Shown piece by piece: positions 16,389 through 25,778 of a stretch of DNA of 64,000 nucleotides. Origin of the DNA: Sphingomonas sp. (GTDB lineage: Bacteria; Pseudomonadota; Alphaproteobacteria; Sphingomonadales; Sphingomonadaceae); assembly GCF_030145815.1 (NCBI RefSeq), contig NZ_JAIXHL010000010.1, positions 1 to 64,000 of the forward strand, given 5' to 3'. Within the stretch, counting starts at the first letter, position 1, and every line of letters starts with the position of its first letter. Position numbers and translations under genes: made by a program. The notes under the pieces are model-generated. The model saw only the letters and a list, made by a program, of their open reading frames with translations. It did not search any database and was not told the origin of the DNA.

Positions 16389-16712
16389 TGCCGATCCCCT
16401 TTTCGGACCATGTCTTGGACGGGGCGGCCCGCGGTGTCCAGCGGTCGCAGGTGGCGGGCACTATCCGAACGATGCGAAATGGCGCGGAGCGGTTGCCTTG
16501 CCGTATCATGACACCGGGCACTCCATCCAGGCGCCCCTCGCAATCCATTGTCCACGATGCGTCGACCTACTTACGCAATCCGACGATTTTCGTTATCACT
16601 TGCGAGCGAAACGCGTGAGATCTGCTGCCGGTATCAGCGTAGACCGGCTCGCACCCATCTGATCCGAAGGGCACGGCTGACGCTCAAACGCCTTGGACCA
16701 CGCTTGCAGGCT
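16389..16712. other. Intergenic stretch without a supported gene
   Basis: 324 bases between the small protein start and the hydrolase stop. No reading frame with a ribosome site and no clear palindrome was seen. It marks the boundary between the damage/HEPN region and the catabolic island. Confidence 0.5.
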
Positions 16713-17603
16713 CTACCGGCCCAAGCTCCGCAGGAACGACGCGATTTCCTGTTTCGCGACCGGCTCGGTCAACATTGGTGCATGGCCTATCCCCGGCACT
16801 TCCGCGACTTGCAGGTGCGGAGCAGCTTTTTTCATTCGCAAAGCAATTTCCGGGGTAATGAGGTCGGAAATGGCACCGCGGACGAGCATGACCGGACGCC
16901 GCCGGGCGAGGCGACGAAACATCAGCCAAGCGAGCCAGCCGGGCGCCTTCACCTTGCCGCGGCGAATCGGCTCCATGATTCCGGTGTCGTAGTTCAGGAC
17001 GATTCTGCCCTGGTCTTCGCGAAATGTGGTTTCGGCGAAAGTGCGCCAATCGGCGTCCGAGAAGGCAGGATATGCCGCTCCCCCTGTGCCCTTCACATAG
17101 TCGACCGCCTCGGCCCAGCTGGTGACGTCTGTGGATTTGCCCGCGTACGACATTATACGTTTGAGGCCTTGCGGTGCGACGATCGGTCCAACATCGTTCA
17201 ATATTGCTGCAGCGATCGCCTTTGATCTGATGGCGGCAACCGCCATCGTGATGATGCCGCCCATCGACGTACCGATAAAGATCGCTCTGCCGATCCCCAA
17301 TGCATCCATCAGGCCAAGAACATCCTTGGCATAGGTCTTGGGAAGATAGTTTGCCGAATTGGCGTCATAATCGGATTCGCCGCGTCCCCTCACATCGGGA
17401 ACAAGCACACGATATCCAAGCGAGGACAGCCATGGCGCCACTTGCGCGAAATCGCGGGAATTCCGCGTCAGGCCGTGCAGGCAAATGATCGGCAGTCGAG
17501 CAGGTCCCTCGACCGCTGCATAGTCACGCGCGAAAAGCGTCAGGCCGTCAGCCGTTTGCCATTCGCGATCGCTATAGGCGGTCGAGGATCCCCGGTCGTT
17601 CAT
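16713..17603 (-). CDS. Alpha/beta hydrolase
   Basis: 296 residues from the ATG at 17603, 1 base after the stop of the TonB receptor, so the two are co-transcribed. The fold is shown by LPIICLHGLTRNS (oxyanion hole), VPDVRGRGESD, the nucleophile elbow IGTSMGG, a late Asp in GAISDLITP and His in GIGHAPML. No signal peptide, hence cytoplasmic. It probably hydrolyses the ester, lactone or C-C bond of a compound imported by the receptor upstream. Substrate unknown. Confidence 0.85.
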   Translation of the reverse strand: MNDRGSSTAYSDREWQTADGLTLFARDYAAVEGPARLPIICLHGLTRNSRDFAQVAPWLSSLGYRVLVPDVRGRGESDYDANSANYLPKTYAKDVLGLMDALGIGRAIFIGTSMGGIITMAVAAIRSKAIAAAILNDVGPIVAPQGLKRIMSYAGKSTDVTSWAEAVDYVKGTGGAAYPAFSDADWRTFAETTFREDQGRIVLNYDTGIMEPIRRGKVKAPGWLAWLMFRRLARRRPVMLVRGAISDLITPEIALRMKKAAPHLQVAEVPGIGHAPMLTEPVAKQEIASFLRSLGR

Positions 17604-17604
17604 A

Positions 17605-19968
17605 TTAGAAGTTGAAGGTGAACGTGCCAAACACCTGGCGCGGGTTACCGTAGAAGGCAGTCAGAACGCCCTCCTTGCCAAGCGCAGGAATCGTGTTGCC
17701 CGTGGGCGTCTTGGCGACTGCTCCGGTGACCGGATCGGCGACAACGAACGTATAGCCCGACGTGATATAGTGCTTGTCGAGCAGGTTCTTTCCGTGAATC
17801 CCGAAAGACCAGCGGCCACCCGGCGCGCGATAGGTCAGATTGGCGTCGAAGAGCGAATAGCCGGGCTGGTCGATATAGGGGTTGGGAACCTCGAACTGGT
17901 ATGTTTTCGAGCGGTACGACCAGGTGGTCGAGGCATCGATTGTTCCCCTGCCCAGCGAGGTCGAATACGCCAGCGTGGCGCTCGCGGTCCACTCCGGCGT
18001 GTTCTGAACCTTGCGGAATGCGGAGACATCGGTCGGACGCGGCGTCGTCGACCCCGTCGGGGTGATGTTGGCGATATATTGCTTGAACTTGGCATCGATG
18101 TAACCGAGCGATCCGGAGACCACGAAGCCGCCACCCAAGCGGGCGGTGCCTTCCGCCTCCAGGCCCTGGAACCGAGCCTTGCCGGCGTTGCTTGTCACAC
18201 CGCAAAAGCTGGGAAGACCCGAGACGGTGCAGGCTACTGAGCCAGGAATCTGGACATTCGTGTAGTCGGCACGGAACCCGGCGACCGCAATCGTAAAGCG
18301 ACGGTCGAACAATGCGCCCTTGTAGCCGACTTCATAGCTGTTGACCGATTCCGGCGCGAAGCTGAGGAAGCTGGCCACTTCGTTTTCCTCGACCACCCCG
18401 TTGCCGTTCAGATCCGGCGCGTTGACACCCGCACCGCGAGGGTCGAAGCCACCGCCCTTGAAACCCTTCGAGTAGCTGGCGTAGATATTGTGATCGGGGG
18501 TGGGCTTGAAGCTGACCGACGCGCGCGGCGTGAATTTCTCGAAGACGCGCGTCCCCCTGAAATTTGTGCCTGGCGCACCGAACGCGACACCCGCGCCCCC
18601 GAACACGGGAGATCCGCCGCCAAGATAATTCTGACGGAGGATAGTCGCCTTGCGCTCGTCCCAGGTGTAGCGCCCACCCACCGAGACGCTGAACTGTGGC
18701 GTCAGATCGTAGGTGAAATCTCCGAAGCCCGCTAACGTATTGGTGTGGACATCGGCGCTCGTGAACGCCGTCAGTCCTGATAGCGTCGTAAAGATCCGAA
18801 CGTCGAACTGGGTCAGCGCTGACGCATCGAGATAATAGCCGCCAATCAACCCATGAAACGGACCCGATTCGATCAGGACCTGAACTTCCTGACTGAGCTG
18901 CTTGTTATCGTAAATCCCCGGAACATCGACATCGACCGTCGGAAGAGCGTCGAAGTCAATGGGTGAGAAGCTCTTGTCCTTTCGGTAGGCGGTGATCGAA
19001 CGGAAGGTAAGGTCCGAAGTCGGAGTCGCCTCCATGAACAGCGACACGCCCCAAGCCTTGATATCCTGCTTGGGCGAGTTGAGGCCACCTTGCGTGTCAT
19101 AGACGTTCGCGAGAACGGGCGTGTTGGTGAACTGGCTCGGGATCAGCCGATACCCGTTGCGCGGATCGGACTTGTCATGGGTGTAGTCGCCCGAAAGACG
19201 CGCGAAGAAATTGGTGGCGTGGACCTCGGCGGATAGCCGCCCAGCCCAGAGATCCTTGTCATAATTGTCGAGGCCGGTGGTCAGGTTCCTGCCGAAGCCA
19301 TCGCGTGTCAGGCGCGCCGCCGACCCGCCGATGCGAAGCGTGCCATCGCCAACGGGAACGCTCCCTGTGACGATGCCGTCCAGCTGGTTGTAGGAGCCGT
19401 ACGTGCCCTTGACGCTGAGCGCAGCTTCGGCGGGCAACCTCTTGGTGACATATTTGACGGCGCCGCCGACGGTGTTGCGGCCATAGAGCGTCCCCTGCGG
19501 CCCACGCAGGACCTCGATGCGCTCGACATCGTAGATGTCGAGAACCGCTGCCTGGGGCCGATTGAGGTACACATCGTCAAGATAAATGCCCACGCCCTGC
19601 TCGAAGCCCGAAACGGGATCCTGCTGGCCAATGCCGCGGATGAATGCGGAAAGGGTCGAGTTGGTCGCGCGCGAGTTTTCCAGCGTCACGTTCGGAGTGG
19701 TATTACCCAAGTCGGTGATGTCGATTGCACCGGACCGTTCCAGCTGGGCGCCGCTGTACGCGGTGATCGCGATCGGGACGCTGATCAGCGTTTCTTCGCG
19801 CCGGCGGGCAGTGACCACGATATCGCCGGGGTTCTCCTCGGCCTGGGCCGATTCCGAAGGCGGAGCAGAATCAGGCGTCTCTTGGGCGTACGCCGCGCTC
19901 GCAACGAGCGAACATAAGGATGCCCCAATGCAGAGAATGGCACGGGCGGTCGGATTATACGCTTTCAT
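17605..19968 (-). CDS. TonB-dependent receptor
   Basis: 787 residues. AAGGAGGGG lies before the ATG at 19968. A signal peptide ends at about SAAYAQ. The plug begins with GDIVVTARRREET, typical of sphingomonad receptors, and contains VEVLRGPQGTLYGRNTVGGAV; the C-terminus ends in the outer-membrane signal FGTFTFNF. It should import a bulky, probably hydrophobic or aromatic substrate with TonB energy. It is the first gene of an operon with the alpha/beta hydrolase and is divergent from an acyl-CoA ligase, with a palindrome between them. Confidence 0.93.
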   Translation of the reverse strand: MKAYNPTARAILCIGASLCSLVASAAYAQETPDSAPPSESAQAEENPGDIVVTARRREETLISVPIAITAYSGAQLERSGAIDITDLGNTTPNVTLENSRATNSTLSAFIRGIGQQDPVSGFEQGVGIYLDDVYLNRPQAAVLDIYDVERIEVLRGPQGTLYGRNTVGGAVKYVTKRLPAEAALSVKGTYGSYNQLDGIVTGSVPVGDGTLRIGGSAARLTRDGFGRNLTTGLDNYDKDLWAGRLSAEVHATNFFARLSGDYTHDKSDPRNGYRLIPSQFTNTPVLANVYDTQGGLNSPKQDIKAWGVSLFMEATPTSDLTFRSITAYRKDKSFSPIDFDALPTVDVDVPGIYDNKQLSQEVQVLIESGPFHGLIGGYYLDASALTQFDVRIFTTLSGLTAFTSADVHTNTLAGFGDFTYDLTPQFSVSVGGRYTWDERKATILRQNYLGGGSPVFGGAGVAFGAPGTNFRGTRVFEKFTPRASVSFKPTPDHNIYASYSKGFKGGGFDPRGAGVNAPDLNGNGVVEENEVASFLSFAPESVNSYEVGYKGALFDRRFTIAVAGFRADYTNVQIPGSVACTVSGLPSFCGVTSNAGKARFQGLEAEGTARLGGGFVVSGSLGYIDAKFKQYIANITPTGSTTPRPTDVSAFRKVQNTPEWTASATLAYSTSLGRGTIDASTTWSYRSKTYQFEVPNPYIDQPGYSLFDANLTYRAPGGRWSFGIHGKNLLDKHYITSGYTFVVADPVTGAVAKTPTGNTIPALGKEGVLTAFYGNPRQVFGTFTFNF

Positions 19969-20021
19969 GGTCCCCTCCTTGCTCGCCGGTTCGCGATTCC
20001 AGCAAACCTGAACAAGCGCGA

Positions 20022-20033
20022 TTGACATGTCAA
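20022..20033. promoter_or_regulatory. Palindromic operator TTGACATGTCAA
   Basis: A perfect 12-base palindrome in the divergent region between the TonB receptor (start 19968) and the acyl-CoA ligase (start 20082). The TetR encoded right after the ligase (21611) is the likely ligand; inference from proximity. Confidence 0.5.
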
Positions 20034-20081
20034 ATTATTTCAACACACATTGAATTACGCGAAACTCAGCGGGGAGTGGAG

Positions 20082-21608
20082 ATGCCTGGTTCGCCTTTTG
20101 GTTCGTTCAACGAAATTATCTCTGCGCATGCGCGCCATCGGCCGCGCCAGCGGGCCATCGTGAGCGCGGAAGGGATTCAAACCTGGCAGGCGTTCGAAGC
20201 GCGTACGCGTCGTGTGTCCCAATCGATGCTTGAGGCAGAACTTCAGCCAGGCGACAGAGTGGCGCTGCTGATGGTGAACGGCGCTGCAATGGCTGAGGTC
20301 ATTGTCGCCTGCCTGCGCGCGGGATTGATTGCGGTGCCGCTCAACCCGACCGTCACGCAGAGCTCCCTCGCCGCCATGATTGCCGATGCCGGCGCGAGAG
20401 TAGTCATTGTCAGCAACGAGTATCGCGATCGCCTCGACGAAGCGGTGGCGGTGCACCGTATACTGGCGGGAGGCGACGCCTTGGGCTGGGTGAGCTATTC
20501 GTCCTGGCAGGAAAGCTCGAGCGATCGCCCCTTGCCGCCTGTCAGCCCCGAATCGGCATGCAATATCATCTACTCTTCGGGCACTACTGGCAGGCCAAAG
20601 GGAATCGTCCATTCCCATCGAGCCAGGCTGGACTGGGCCTATGATATCGCGGTGGCGCTGCGGTTTTCGCCAGGCGCCCGAACGCTCATGACGATCGGCC
20701 TGTATTCGAACATTAGCTGGGCCGGCATCCTCGCGACGCTATTGGTCGGAGGCACCTTGTTCATTCATCAGGGCTTCGACCCTGAGCGGGTTCTCGAGAC
20801 GGTCGAGCGTGAGCGCATCACCAACATGGCCGTGGTACCAATCCTGTGTGCCCGACTGATTGAATCCGAGACGTGGTCCCGCACCGACAAGAGCTCACTG
20901 ATCGGCCTCATGTCGTGCGGCGCTACGTTGCCCGTTTTGGTCAAGCAGCGGCTCATGGCTGAACTGCCTGCGGGCGTCATTGAACTCTACGGCCTGACAG
21001 AGGGAATAGCGACGACGCTGGAGCCGGACGACGCCGAAGGACGAATTTCGTCTGTCGGCCGGCCGATCACGGGCTCCACGGTTGCAATTCTGGACGAAGA
21101 CGGCAACCTGCTGACCGAAGGCGTCGGCGAGGTCATCGGTCGATCTCGCTATGTCATGGACGGCTATTGGAACCTTCCCGAGTTGACGTCGGAGGCCATA
21201 TGGATAGATGAACAAGGGCTGCCCTGGCTGCGGACCGGTGACGTCGGGCGCATCGACAGCGACGGATTCCTGTCGATCGTCGATCGCAAGAAGGACATGA
21301 TCATTTCCGGGGGCCAGAACATTTACCCTGCCGATATCGAAGCGGTGTTGGCGTCGCATCCGTTGGTAGCAGATTGTGCTGTAATCGGAGTACCTGACGA
21401 AGTTTGGGGAGAAACTCCGCTCGCACTGGTCGTTTTGCGGGAGGGCGCCGAAGGGGCGGCTGTGCAGGCCTGGGCTAACGAGCGCCTAGGGCGCCGCGAG
21501 CGGCTGGCAAGGATCGAGGTCAGAGAAGAGCTGCCGCGCAATGCAAATGGGAAGATCGTGAAGAAAGACCTTAGGCAGCCTTACTGGGCGGAGGCGGCGG
21601 CTACCTAG
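20082..21608 (+). CDS. Acyl-CoA ligase (AMP-forming)
   Basis: 508 residues, starting at the ATG after GGGGAGTGGAG. The AMP-binding P-loop is YSSGTTGRPKG, the A5-like motif is ELYGLTEG, the adenine/ribose motif is WLRTGDVGRID, and the catalytic Lys is in PRNANGKIVKKDL. It activates a carboxylic acid to its acyl-CoA via an acyl-adenylate. It is divergent from the TonB receptor/hydrolase operon and 2 bases before a TetR gene, so import, cleavage and activation of one compound may be under common control. Substrate not deducible. Confidence 0.9.
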   Translation: MPGSPFGSFNEIISAHARHRPRQRAIVSAEGIQTWQAFEARTRRVSQSMLEAELQPGDRVALLMVNGAAMAEVIVACLRAGLIAVPLNPTVTQSSLAAMIADAGARVVIVSNEYRDRLDEAVAVHRILAGGDALGWVSYSSWQESSSDRPLPPVSPESACNIIYSSGTTGRPKGIVHSHRARLDWAYDIAVALRFSPGARTLMTIGLYSNISWAGILATLLVGGTLFIHQGFDPERVLETVERERITNMAVVPILCARLIESETWSRTDKSSLIGLMSCGATLPVLVKQRLMAELPAGVIELYGLTEGIATTLEPDDAEGRISSVGRPITGSTVAILDEDGNLLTEGVGEVIGRSRYVMDGYWNLPELTSEAIWIDEQGLPWLRTGDVGRIDSDGFLSIVDRKKDMIISGGQNIYPADIEAVLASHPLVADCAVIGVPDEVWGETPLALVVLREGAEGAAVQAWANERLGRRERLARIEVREELPRNANGKIVKKDLRQPYWAEAAAT

Positions 21609-21610
21609 AG

Positions 21611-22306
21611 ATGACTGCGCCAACGAAGGGAAAACGCGGGCGTCGCCCGCGTTCATCGAAAGATGCCAGTGGCCATGAATTGCTACTGGACACCGCGGAA
21701 GAGCTATTTGCCACACACGGCTTCCATGGAGTGACGGCACGCGAGGTGGCCCGTTGCGCGGGGGTCGATGCTGCGCTCGTCGTCTATTATTTCGGAAACA
21801 AGCATAAACTGTTCGAAGCCGTCTTCATGCGGCGAGCGCAGATCATCAACCGCGAGCGACTGGTTGCCCTGGATGCATATGCTGCGGCAGCCGGACCCGA
21901 GCTGAGCGTCGAGGGATGTATCGATGCCTTCATCCGTCCGGTGCTGCATTGGTCGATGAACGGCGGGCCAGGATGGAAAAGATTTTTTGCGATCACGGCG
22001 CAGGTTAACAACACCGCACTTTGGGGCGGCGAAACGATGGGCAGGTATTTTGACCCGGTGGTTGAACGGCTTGTGGATTTGCTGCGCATCGCGCTACCGG
22101 CTGCGAGCGATGAGCAACTCTACTGGGGCTATCACATGATGACGGGGGCGCTTACCCTGTCGCTCTCCGAAACGGGGCGCATCGACCGTCTGTCTCACGG
22201 ACGATGCATGTCGGGTGATCTGCCGACGCTGTTTGAACGGTTCGTACCCTACGCCGCCGCAGGGTTCCGTGGACTGGTCGAAGGCTGGAGGCCTAACCCC
22301 CTCTAG
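21611..22306 (+). CDS. TetR/AcrR-family regulator
   Basis: 231 residues. A basic N-terminus GKRGRRPRSS is followed by the TetR helix-turn-helix: AEELFATHGFHGVTAREVA ... VVYYFGNKHKLF. The C-terminal ligand domain is variable, with many aromatic residues. The start lies 2 bases after the acyl-CoA ligase stop, so they share a transcript and the regulator probably controls its own operon through the palindrome at 20022-20033. Confidence 0.9.
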   Translation: MTAPTKGKRGRRPRSSKDASGHELLLDTAEELFATHGFHGVTAREVARCAGVDAALVVYYFGNKHKLFEAVFMRRAQIINRERLVALDAYAAAAGPELSVEGCIDAFIRPVLHWSMNGGPGWKRFFAITAQVNNTALWGGETMGRYFDPVVERLVDLLRIALPAASDEQLYWGYHMMTGALTLSLSETGRIDRLSHGRCMSGDLPTLFERFVPYAAAGFRGLVEGWRPNPL

Positions 22307-22543
22307 CATTATCCGGCGAGCGCAATGGTCTCGTTGATAGGCATTCACCGAATGACATCGACGACTTGCGTTTCGTGCCGCGCTCGTCGCTGCCAGACCA
22401 TCCTTTGCGTTGCCCACAAGAATTTGATGATGGACGGGGATCACGACCTTGAATTCGACGAATAGGGGCCACGAGACCGCCTTCCAGCAAACGCGCTACG
22501 GCCAACCGCGGCGCACTCGCCTGTGCTGTGAACACTTCGCTAG

Positions 22544-22873
22544 CTAGATATGCTGCACATCGACCACCTCGTAGAGATGGGGCGAGGGTTTGGCATATAG
22601 CAGGATCGGCGCCATGTGCAGCAGCGCTTTCGGAGTCCGCATCATGGCATCGAAATCTTCTTTCGACCGCCATTGCGCGTAATTGACGACGCGCTTGCCG
22701 TCCAAGCTTTTGTGGATATTGGCCGAAACGAAACCATCGAGCGAGCGTATCGTTGTCTCGGTCGCCTCGATCAGGGCGGCGACCAGCTTATCCTGATGCT
22801 TTGGCTTAACCGTAAACACGTTGACCAGCGTGATTGGTGCAAGACCCGGCTCGATCGTTGTTTTCGACACCAT
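22544..22873 (-). CDS. Antibiotic biosynthesis monooxygenase (ABM) domain protein
   Basis: 109 residues with the ferredoxin-like ABM fold pattern: ITLVNVFTVKPKHQDKLVAAL, LDGFVSANIHKSLDG and VVNYAQWRSKEDFDAM. AAGGAG is 7 bases before the ATG. Such small proteins act as cofactor-free oxygenases or as stress proteins handling quinones. It lies downstream of an FAD monooxygenase on the same strand (152-base gap), so a joint role in oxidising an aromatic ring is plausible. Confidence 0.85.
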   Translation of the reverse strand: MVSKTTIEPGLAPITLVNVFTVKPKHQDKLVAALIEATETTIRSLDGFVSANIHKSLDGKRVVNYAQWRSKEDFDAMMRTPKALLHMAPILLYAKPSPHLYEVVDVQHI

Positions 22874-23025
22874 CTAAGAGCTCCTTCAGAAGACGAACGG
22901 ATGGGGCGACCTGTGTTGCTGCCGAACGATGCAGGCTAACATTTGGTTGCCGAGGCGAACACCGAGGTAGAGATTACGCGATGCTCAGGAAGGCGACAAT
23001 TTTGTCGCGCCGCGAGCGCCGCCCG

Positions 23026-24189
23026 TCAGCGCCGATCCAACTCGGCCAATTTGCGGGCCATCATTTCCGGAACACCAGGGACGTGGCCCGCGATCATGAG
23101 CGCCGTATTCCGCAATCGCCGACCGATGTCCGATCGCATCGTCGCCGCACGCGTCATCCGGTCGGTGATGGTCACGACGTCCTCGGCCACCCGACGCCTT
23201 TCCCGCGCCCACGCCCCCAAGCCGGCCGAACTGCCGTGCCGCAAGCAGTTCAGCAAGGGGTCCGCGAGCGCGATAGCGTCCTGGATGCCTGTATTCATGC
23301 CCTGACCTCCCGCCGGGCTGTGGACATGCGCGGCGTCGCCACAAAGGATCGTTCGGCCCTTAACAACCTTCTCGGCGATCCTGTGCGCGAGATGAAATCG
23401 TGAACTCCAGACGATCTCCTTGATGCGCCCAACGCCCCGCGTAGGACCTCTGTCGGCGAGCAGCCTCTCCAGGAGCGGCGCATCGGGATGCTCGGGTGCT
23501 TGATCGACAGTGGCGACGATGCGGAAGCGATCGTCAGGCAGCGGCGCGATCACGACCAATCCATCGGGCGAAAAGAACAGGCTCACTTCGTCGCGCGATA
23601 GCGGCCAATCCAATTTCACATCGGCAAGCGCAAAGACTTCTTCATAGTCCTGCCCCTCGAAGGCGATGCCCGCGGCATCGCGGACGACGCTATGGGCTCC
23701 ATCGCAACCGATCACCCATTGCGCCGAAAGCTTGGTCACGCCGCGATCGGTGCGGACGGACACGATGGCGTCGCCGTCCGTGCCTTCGACCGAAACCACC
23801 TCCGCACCGTGGGTGATGGCTCCACCGATTGCGGCGAGCCGACCGCGCAGGACTGCTTCGGTCTGATCTTGGGGGCACATCAACGTGAACGGATACGCAG
23901 TCTTCAAGTCTGCGAAGCCGACCTCTATCAGCACCTGATCTCGGTCACGGACGCAGAAGGTGGGCACTCGGATACCTCGATCGAGAAGATCCGGCACGAC
24001 ATCCAACGGCGCGAGCATTTCGAGCGTGCGGGCGTGGACGACCGCTGCGCGCGACGTGTTGGCAGTTTCTGTCCGCTTTTCCAGCAAGACCGGCGCCGCA
24101 CCGCGTTGATGCAGCGCGATCGCCAGACTGAGACCGACCGGGCCGGCGCCCACGATGACGATTTCGGTTTGAACAGGCAGTTCGGTCAT
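23026..24189 (-). CDS. FAD-dependent aromatic-ring-type monooxygenase
   Basis: 387 residues from the ATG at 24189 (GGAGC upstream). Flavoprotein hydroxylase motifs are VIVGAGPVGLSLA (FAD GxGxxG), IGCDGAHSVVR (DG motif) and LCGDAAHVHSPAGGQGMN (GD motif). It should hydroxylate a phenolic or polyketide-like ring with NAD(P)H and O2. It is short for the group: the C-terminal thioredoxin-like dimerisation domain is absent. It is divergent from a TetR gene with two identical-type inverted repeats between them. Confidence 0.88.
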   Translation of the reverse strand: MTELPVQTEIVIVGAGPVGLSLAIALHQRGAAPVLLEKRTETANTSRAAVVHARTLEMLAPLDVVPDLLDRGIRVPTFCVRDRDQVLIEVGFADLKTAYPFTLMCPQDQTEAVLRGRLAAIGGAITHGAEVVSVEGTDGDAIVSVRTDRGVTKLSAQWVIGCDGAHSVVRDAAGIAFEGQDYEEVFALADVKLDWPLSRDEVSLFFSPDGLVVIAPLPDDRFRIVATVDQAPEHPDAPLLERLLADRGPTRGVGRIKEIVWSSRFHLAHRIAEKVVKGRTILCGDAAHVHSPAGGQGMNTGIQDAIALADPLLNCLRHGSSAGLGAWARERRRVAEDVVTITDRMTRAATMRSDIGRRLRNTALMIAGHVPGVPEMMARKLAELDRR

Positions 24190-24202
24190 CACGGTGCTCC
24201 GT

Positions 24203-24261
24203 ATGCAAACATCTGTTTGCATCTACCAACCTGCCGCCAATTCTGCAAACCTGCGTTTGCA
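24203..24261. promoter_or_regulatory. Two TGCAAAC-N4-GTTTGCA operators
   Basis: ATGCAAAC (24203-24210) and GTTTGCAT (24215-24222) form the first inverted repeat. TGCAAAC (24244-24250) and GTTTGCA (24255-24261) form the second. Their centres are 40 bases apart. They occupy the divergent region between the FAD monooxygenase and TetR genes, the classical place for TetR-family operators. Confidence 0.75.
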
Positions 24262-24288
24262 AATCGGGAGGGCACACTGATCAAACCG

Positions 24289-24828
24289 ATGAAATCGCAG
24301 CTCACGCGCGACCGCATTGCCGTCGCCGCGCGCAAGATTTTCTCAGCACAGGGCTTCGATCGGGCGACGATCCGGGCGATCGCCGAAGAGGCGAACATTC
24401 ACGCGTCCATGGTGATGCGCTATTTCGGGTCAAAGGAAGCCTTGTTCGCGACCGTGGTTCGGTTCGATCTGCGGCTTCCAGATCTAACGACGATCCCAAG
24501 CTCCGAGTTGGGAGAAGCGCTCGTGAGGCATTTCCTCGAACGATGGGAAGACGGTGGTGGTGGTGAACTGGCGGCCCTGCTTCGGGCCGCGGTCACGCAT
24601 CCGATCGCGCGAGCGCGAATGGTGTCGATTTTCGAGGATCAGCTGGCCGCGGCATTGCGCCAGACGGGCGACCAAGCCACCGCGCCCCAGCGCGCCGCCC
24701 TGATTGCATCACAGATGCTTGGTTTGGCGATGACGCGCTATGTCCTCGGCTTCGCGAGCGCGCGGGCAATGGATCGCGAAACGATCGTCAAAAGACTAGC
24801 TATGACGATCCAAGCCTACCTTCAGTGA
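24289..24828 (+). CDS. TetR-family regulator
   Basis: 179 residues from the ATG at 24289. The helix-turn-helix reads ARKIFSAQGFDRATIRAIA ... VMRYFGSKEALF. GGGAGG lies 16-17 bases before this ATG but 5 bases before an in-frame CTG at 24277, which would give 183 residues, so the start is uncertain. It probably represses itself and the divergent FAD monooxygenase through the paired inverted repeats at 24203-24261. Confidence 0.88.
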   Translation: MKSQLTRDRIAVAARKIFSAQGFDRATIRAIAEEANIHASMVMRYFGSKEALFATVVRFDLRLPDLTTIPSSELGEALVRHFLERWEDGGGGELAALLRAAVTHPIARARMVSIFEDQLAAALRQTGDQATAPQRAALIASQMLGLAMTRYVLGFASARAMDRETIVKRLAMTIQAYLQ

Positions 24829-25013
24829 CAATTTATTTTCGTTCCCCGCGAAAGCTCCCACTTAAAGAGCAAAGACCGCCCCGTGCAGGGTTCAGCGCTT
24901 GTTGCGCCAGCTCCTGGAGATTGCCGAGTATCGCGTGGGAATGGCTTCGTTGAGCATTGGCCGAATGCGGGCTCTACCGGGTAAGGCAAGCACGATGGGC
25001 TGCAGAGGCGCAT

Positions 25014-25679
25014 CTATCCCTCTCGGGGAAACAAGCCCTCCACTTGTCGCTGTGTTAGTGCCTTGATCGACTCCGGAAGACTTGCCTGCAGGCTCGATGG
25101 CCCCGGCAAGCGCGCGAGCGCGGCGCGATTGAGCCGATAGGACACGAGCTGACCATACAAACCCGCCGCGAGCAGCGCCGCCTCGGAATGCGACGTCGCG
25201 GGTTTCTGCAAGTAGCCGATCAGTGCGGTAAGCGTCTGCAGTACCGGCAGCATCGCGGCGTATATGATTTCGAACGCTTCGCTTGGTTCTACCTGCTCAC
25301 GAATGACGAACAGCACCCACCGCTCAGCCTCCGGCGCAAACAGCATATCGACGATCGCATCGAGGATCGTGACCAGGGCGGCGCGGATTTCCCCGGTGCT
25401 CGGGCGATTATCGAGGGCGCTACGCGCTTCCGCCAGCACCGGCTGCAATTGCGCCTTGATCTGCTCGCTGATGTCGGTTGCGCAGGCTCGGTAAAGCTCC
25501 TCTTTGCTCCCGAAATAATACGTCACTGCCGGTGCGTTCACGTCCGCCAACGCAGCGATCAGCCGCGTCGTGGCGTCGCGGCCGTGCTGGCCGAACAGTT
25601 CGATGGCGGCGTCCAGCACCCGACGGCGGACCGCCGCCCCGCGTTGATATCCACTGGTGACAGGATGCCGACGTGGCAT
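25014..25679 (-). CDS. TetR-family regulator (CerR-like C-terminal domain)
   Basis: 221 residues. The helix-turn-helix is LDAAIELFGQHGRDATTRLIA ... VTYYFGSKEELY; the C-terminal part with YAAMLPVLQTLTALIGYL resembles the DUF1956 (CerR-type) ligand domain. It is divergent from an FAD monooxygenase at 25779. The 100-base gap holds two AACGTT palindromes (AACGTTGAC and CCAACGTTTC) that could form its operator. Confidence 0.87.
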   Translation of the reverse strand: MPRRHPVTSGYQRGAAVRRRVLDAAIELFGQHGRDATTRLIAALADVNAPAVTYYFGSKEELYRACATDISEQIKAQLQPVLAEARSALDNRPSTGEIRAALVTILDAIVDMLFAPEAERWVLFVIREQVEPSEAFEIIYAAMLPVLQTLTALIGYLQKPATSHSEAALLAAGLYGQLVSYRLNRAALARLPGPSSLQASLPESIKALTQRQVEGLFPREG

Positions 25680-25778
25680 TCGTTCGCCGTTCCCGTTTGA
25701 CCTCGTTGCTCCGGGAACGTTGACACATCACCAACGTTTCACCAAATGTATTACAAGCGCTAGACATTGGGGTTCTCA

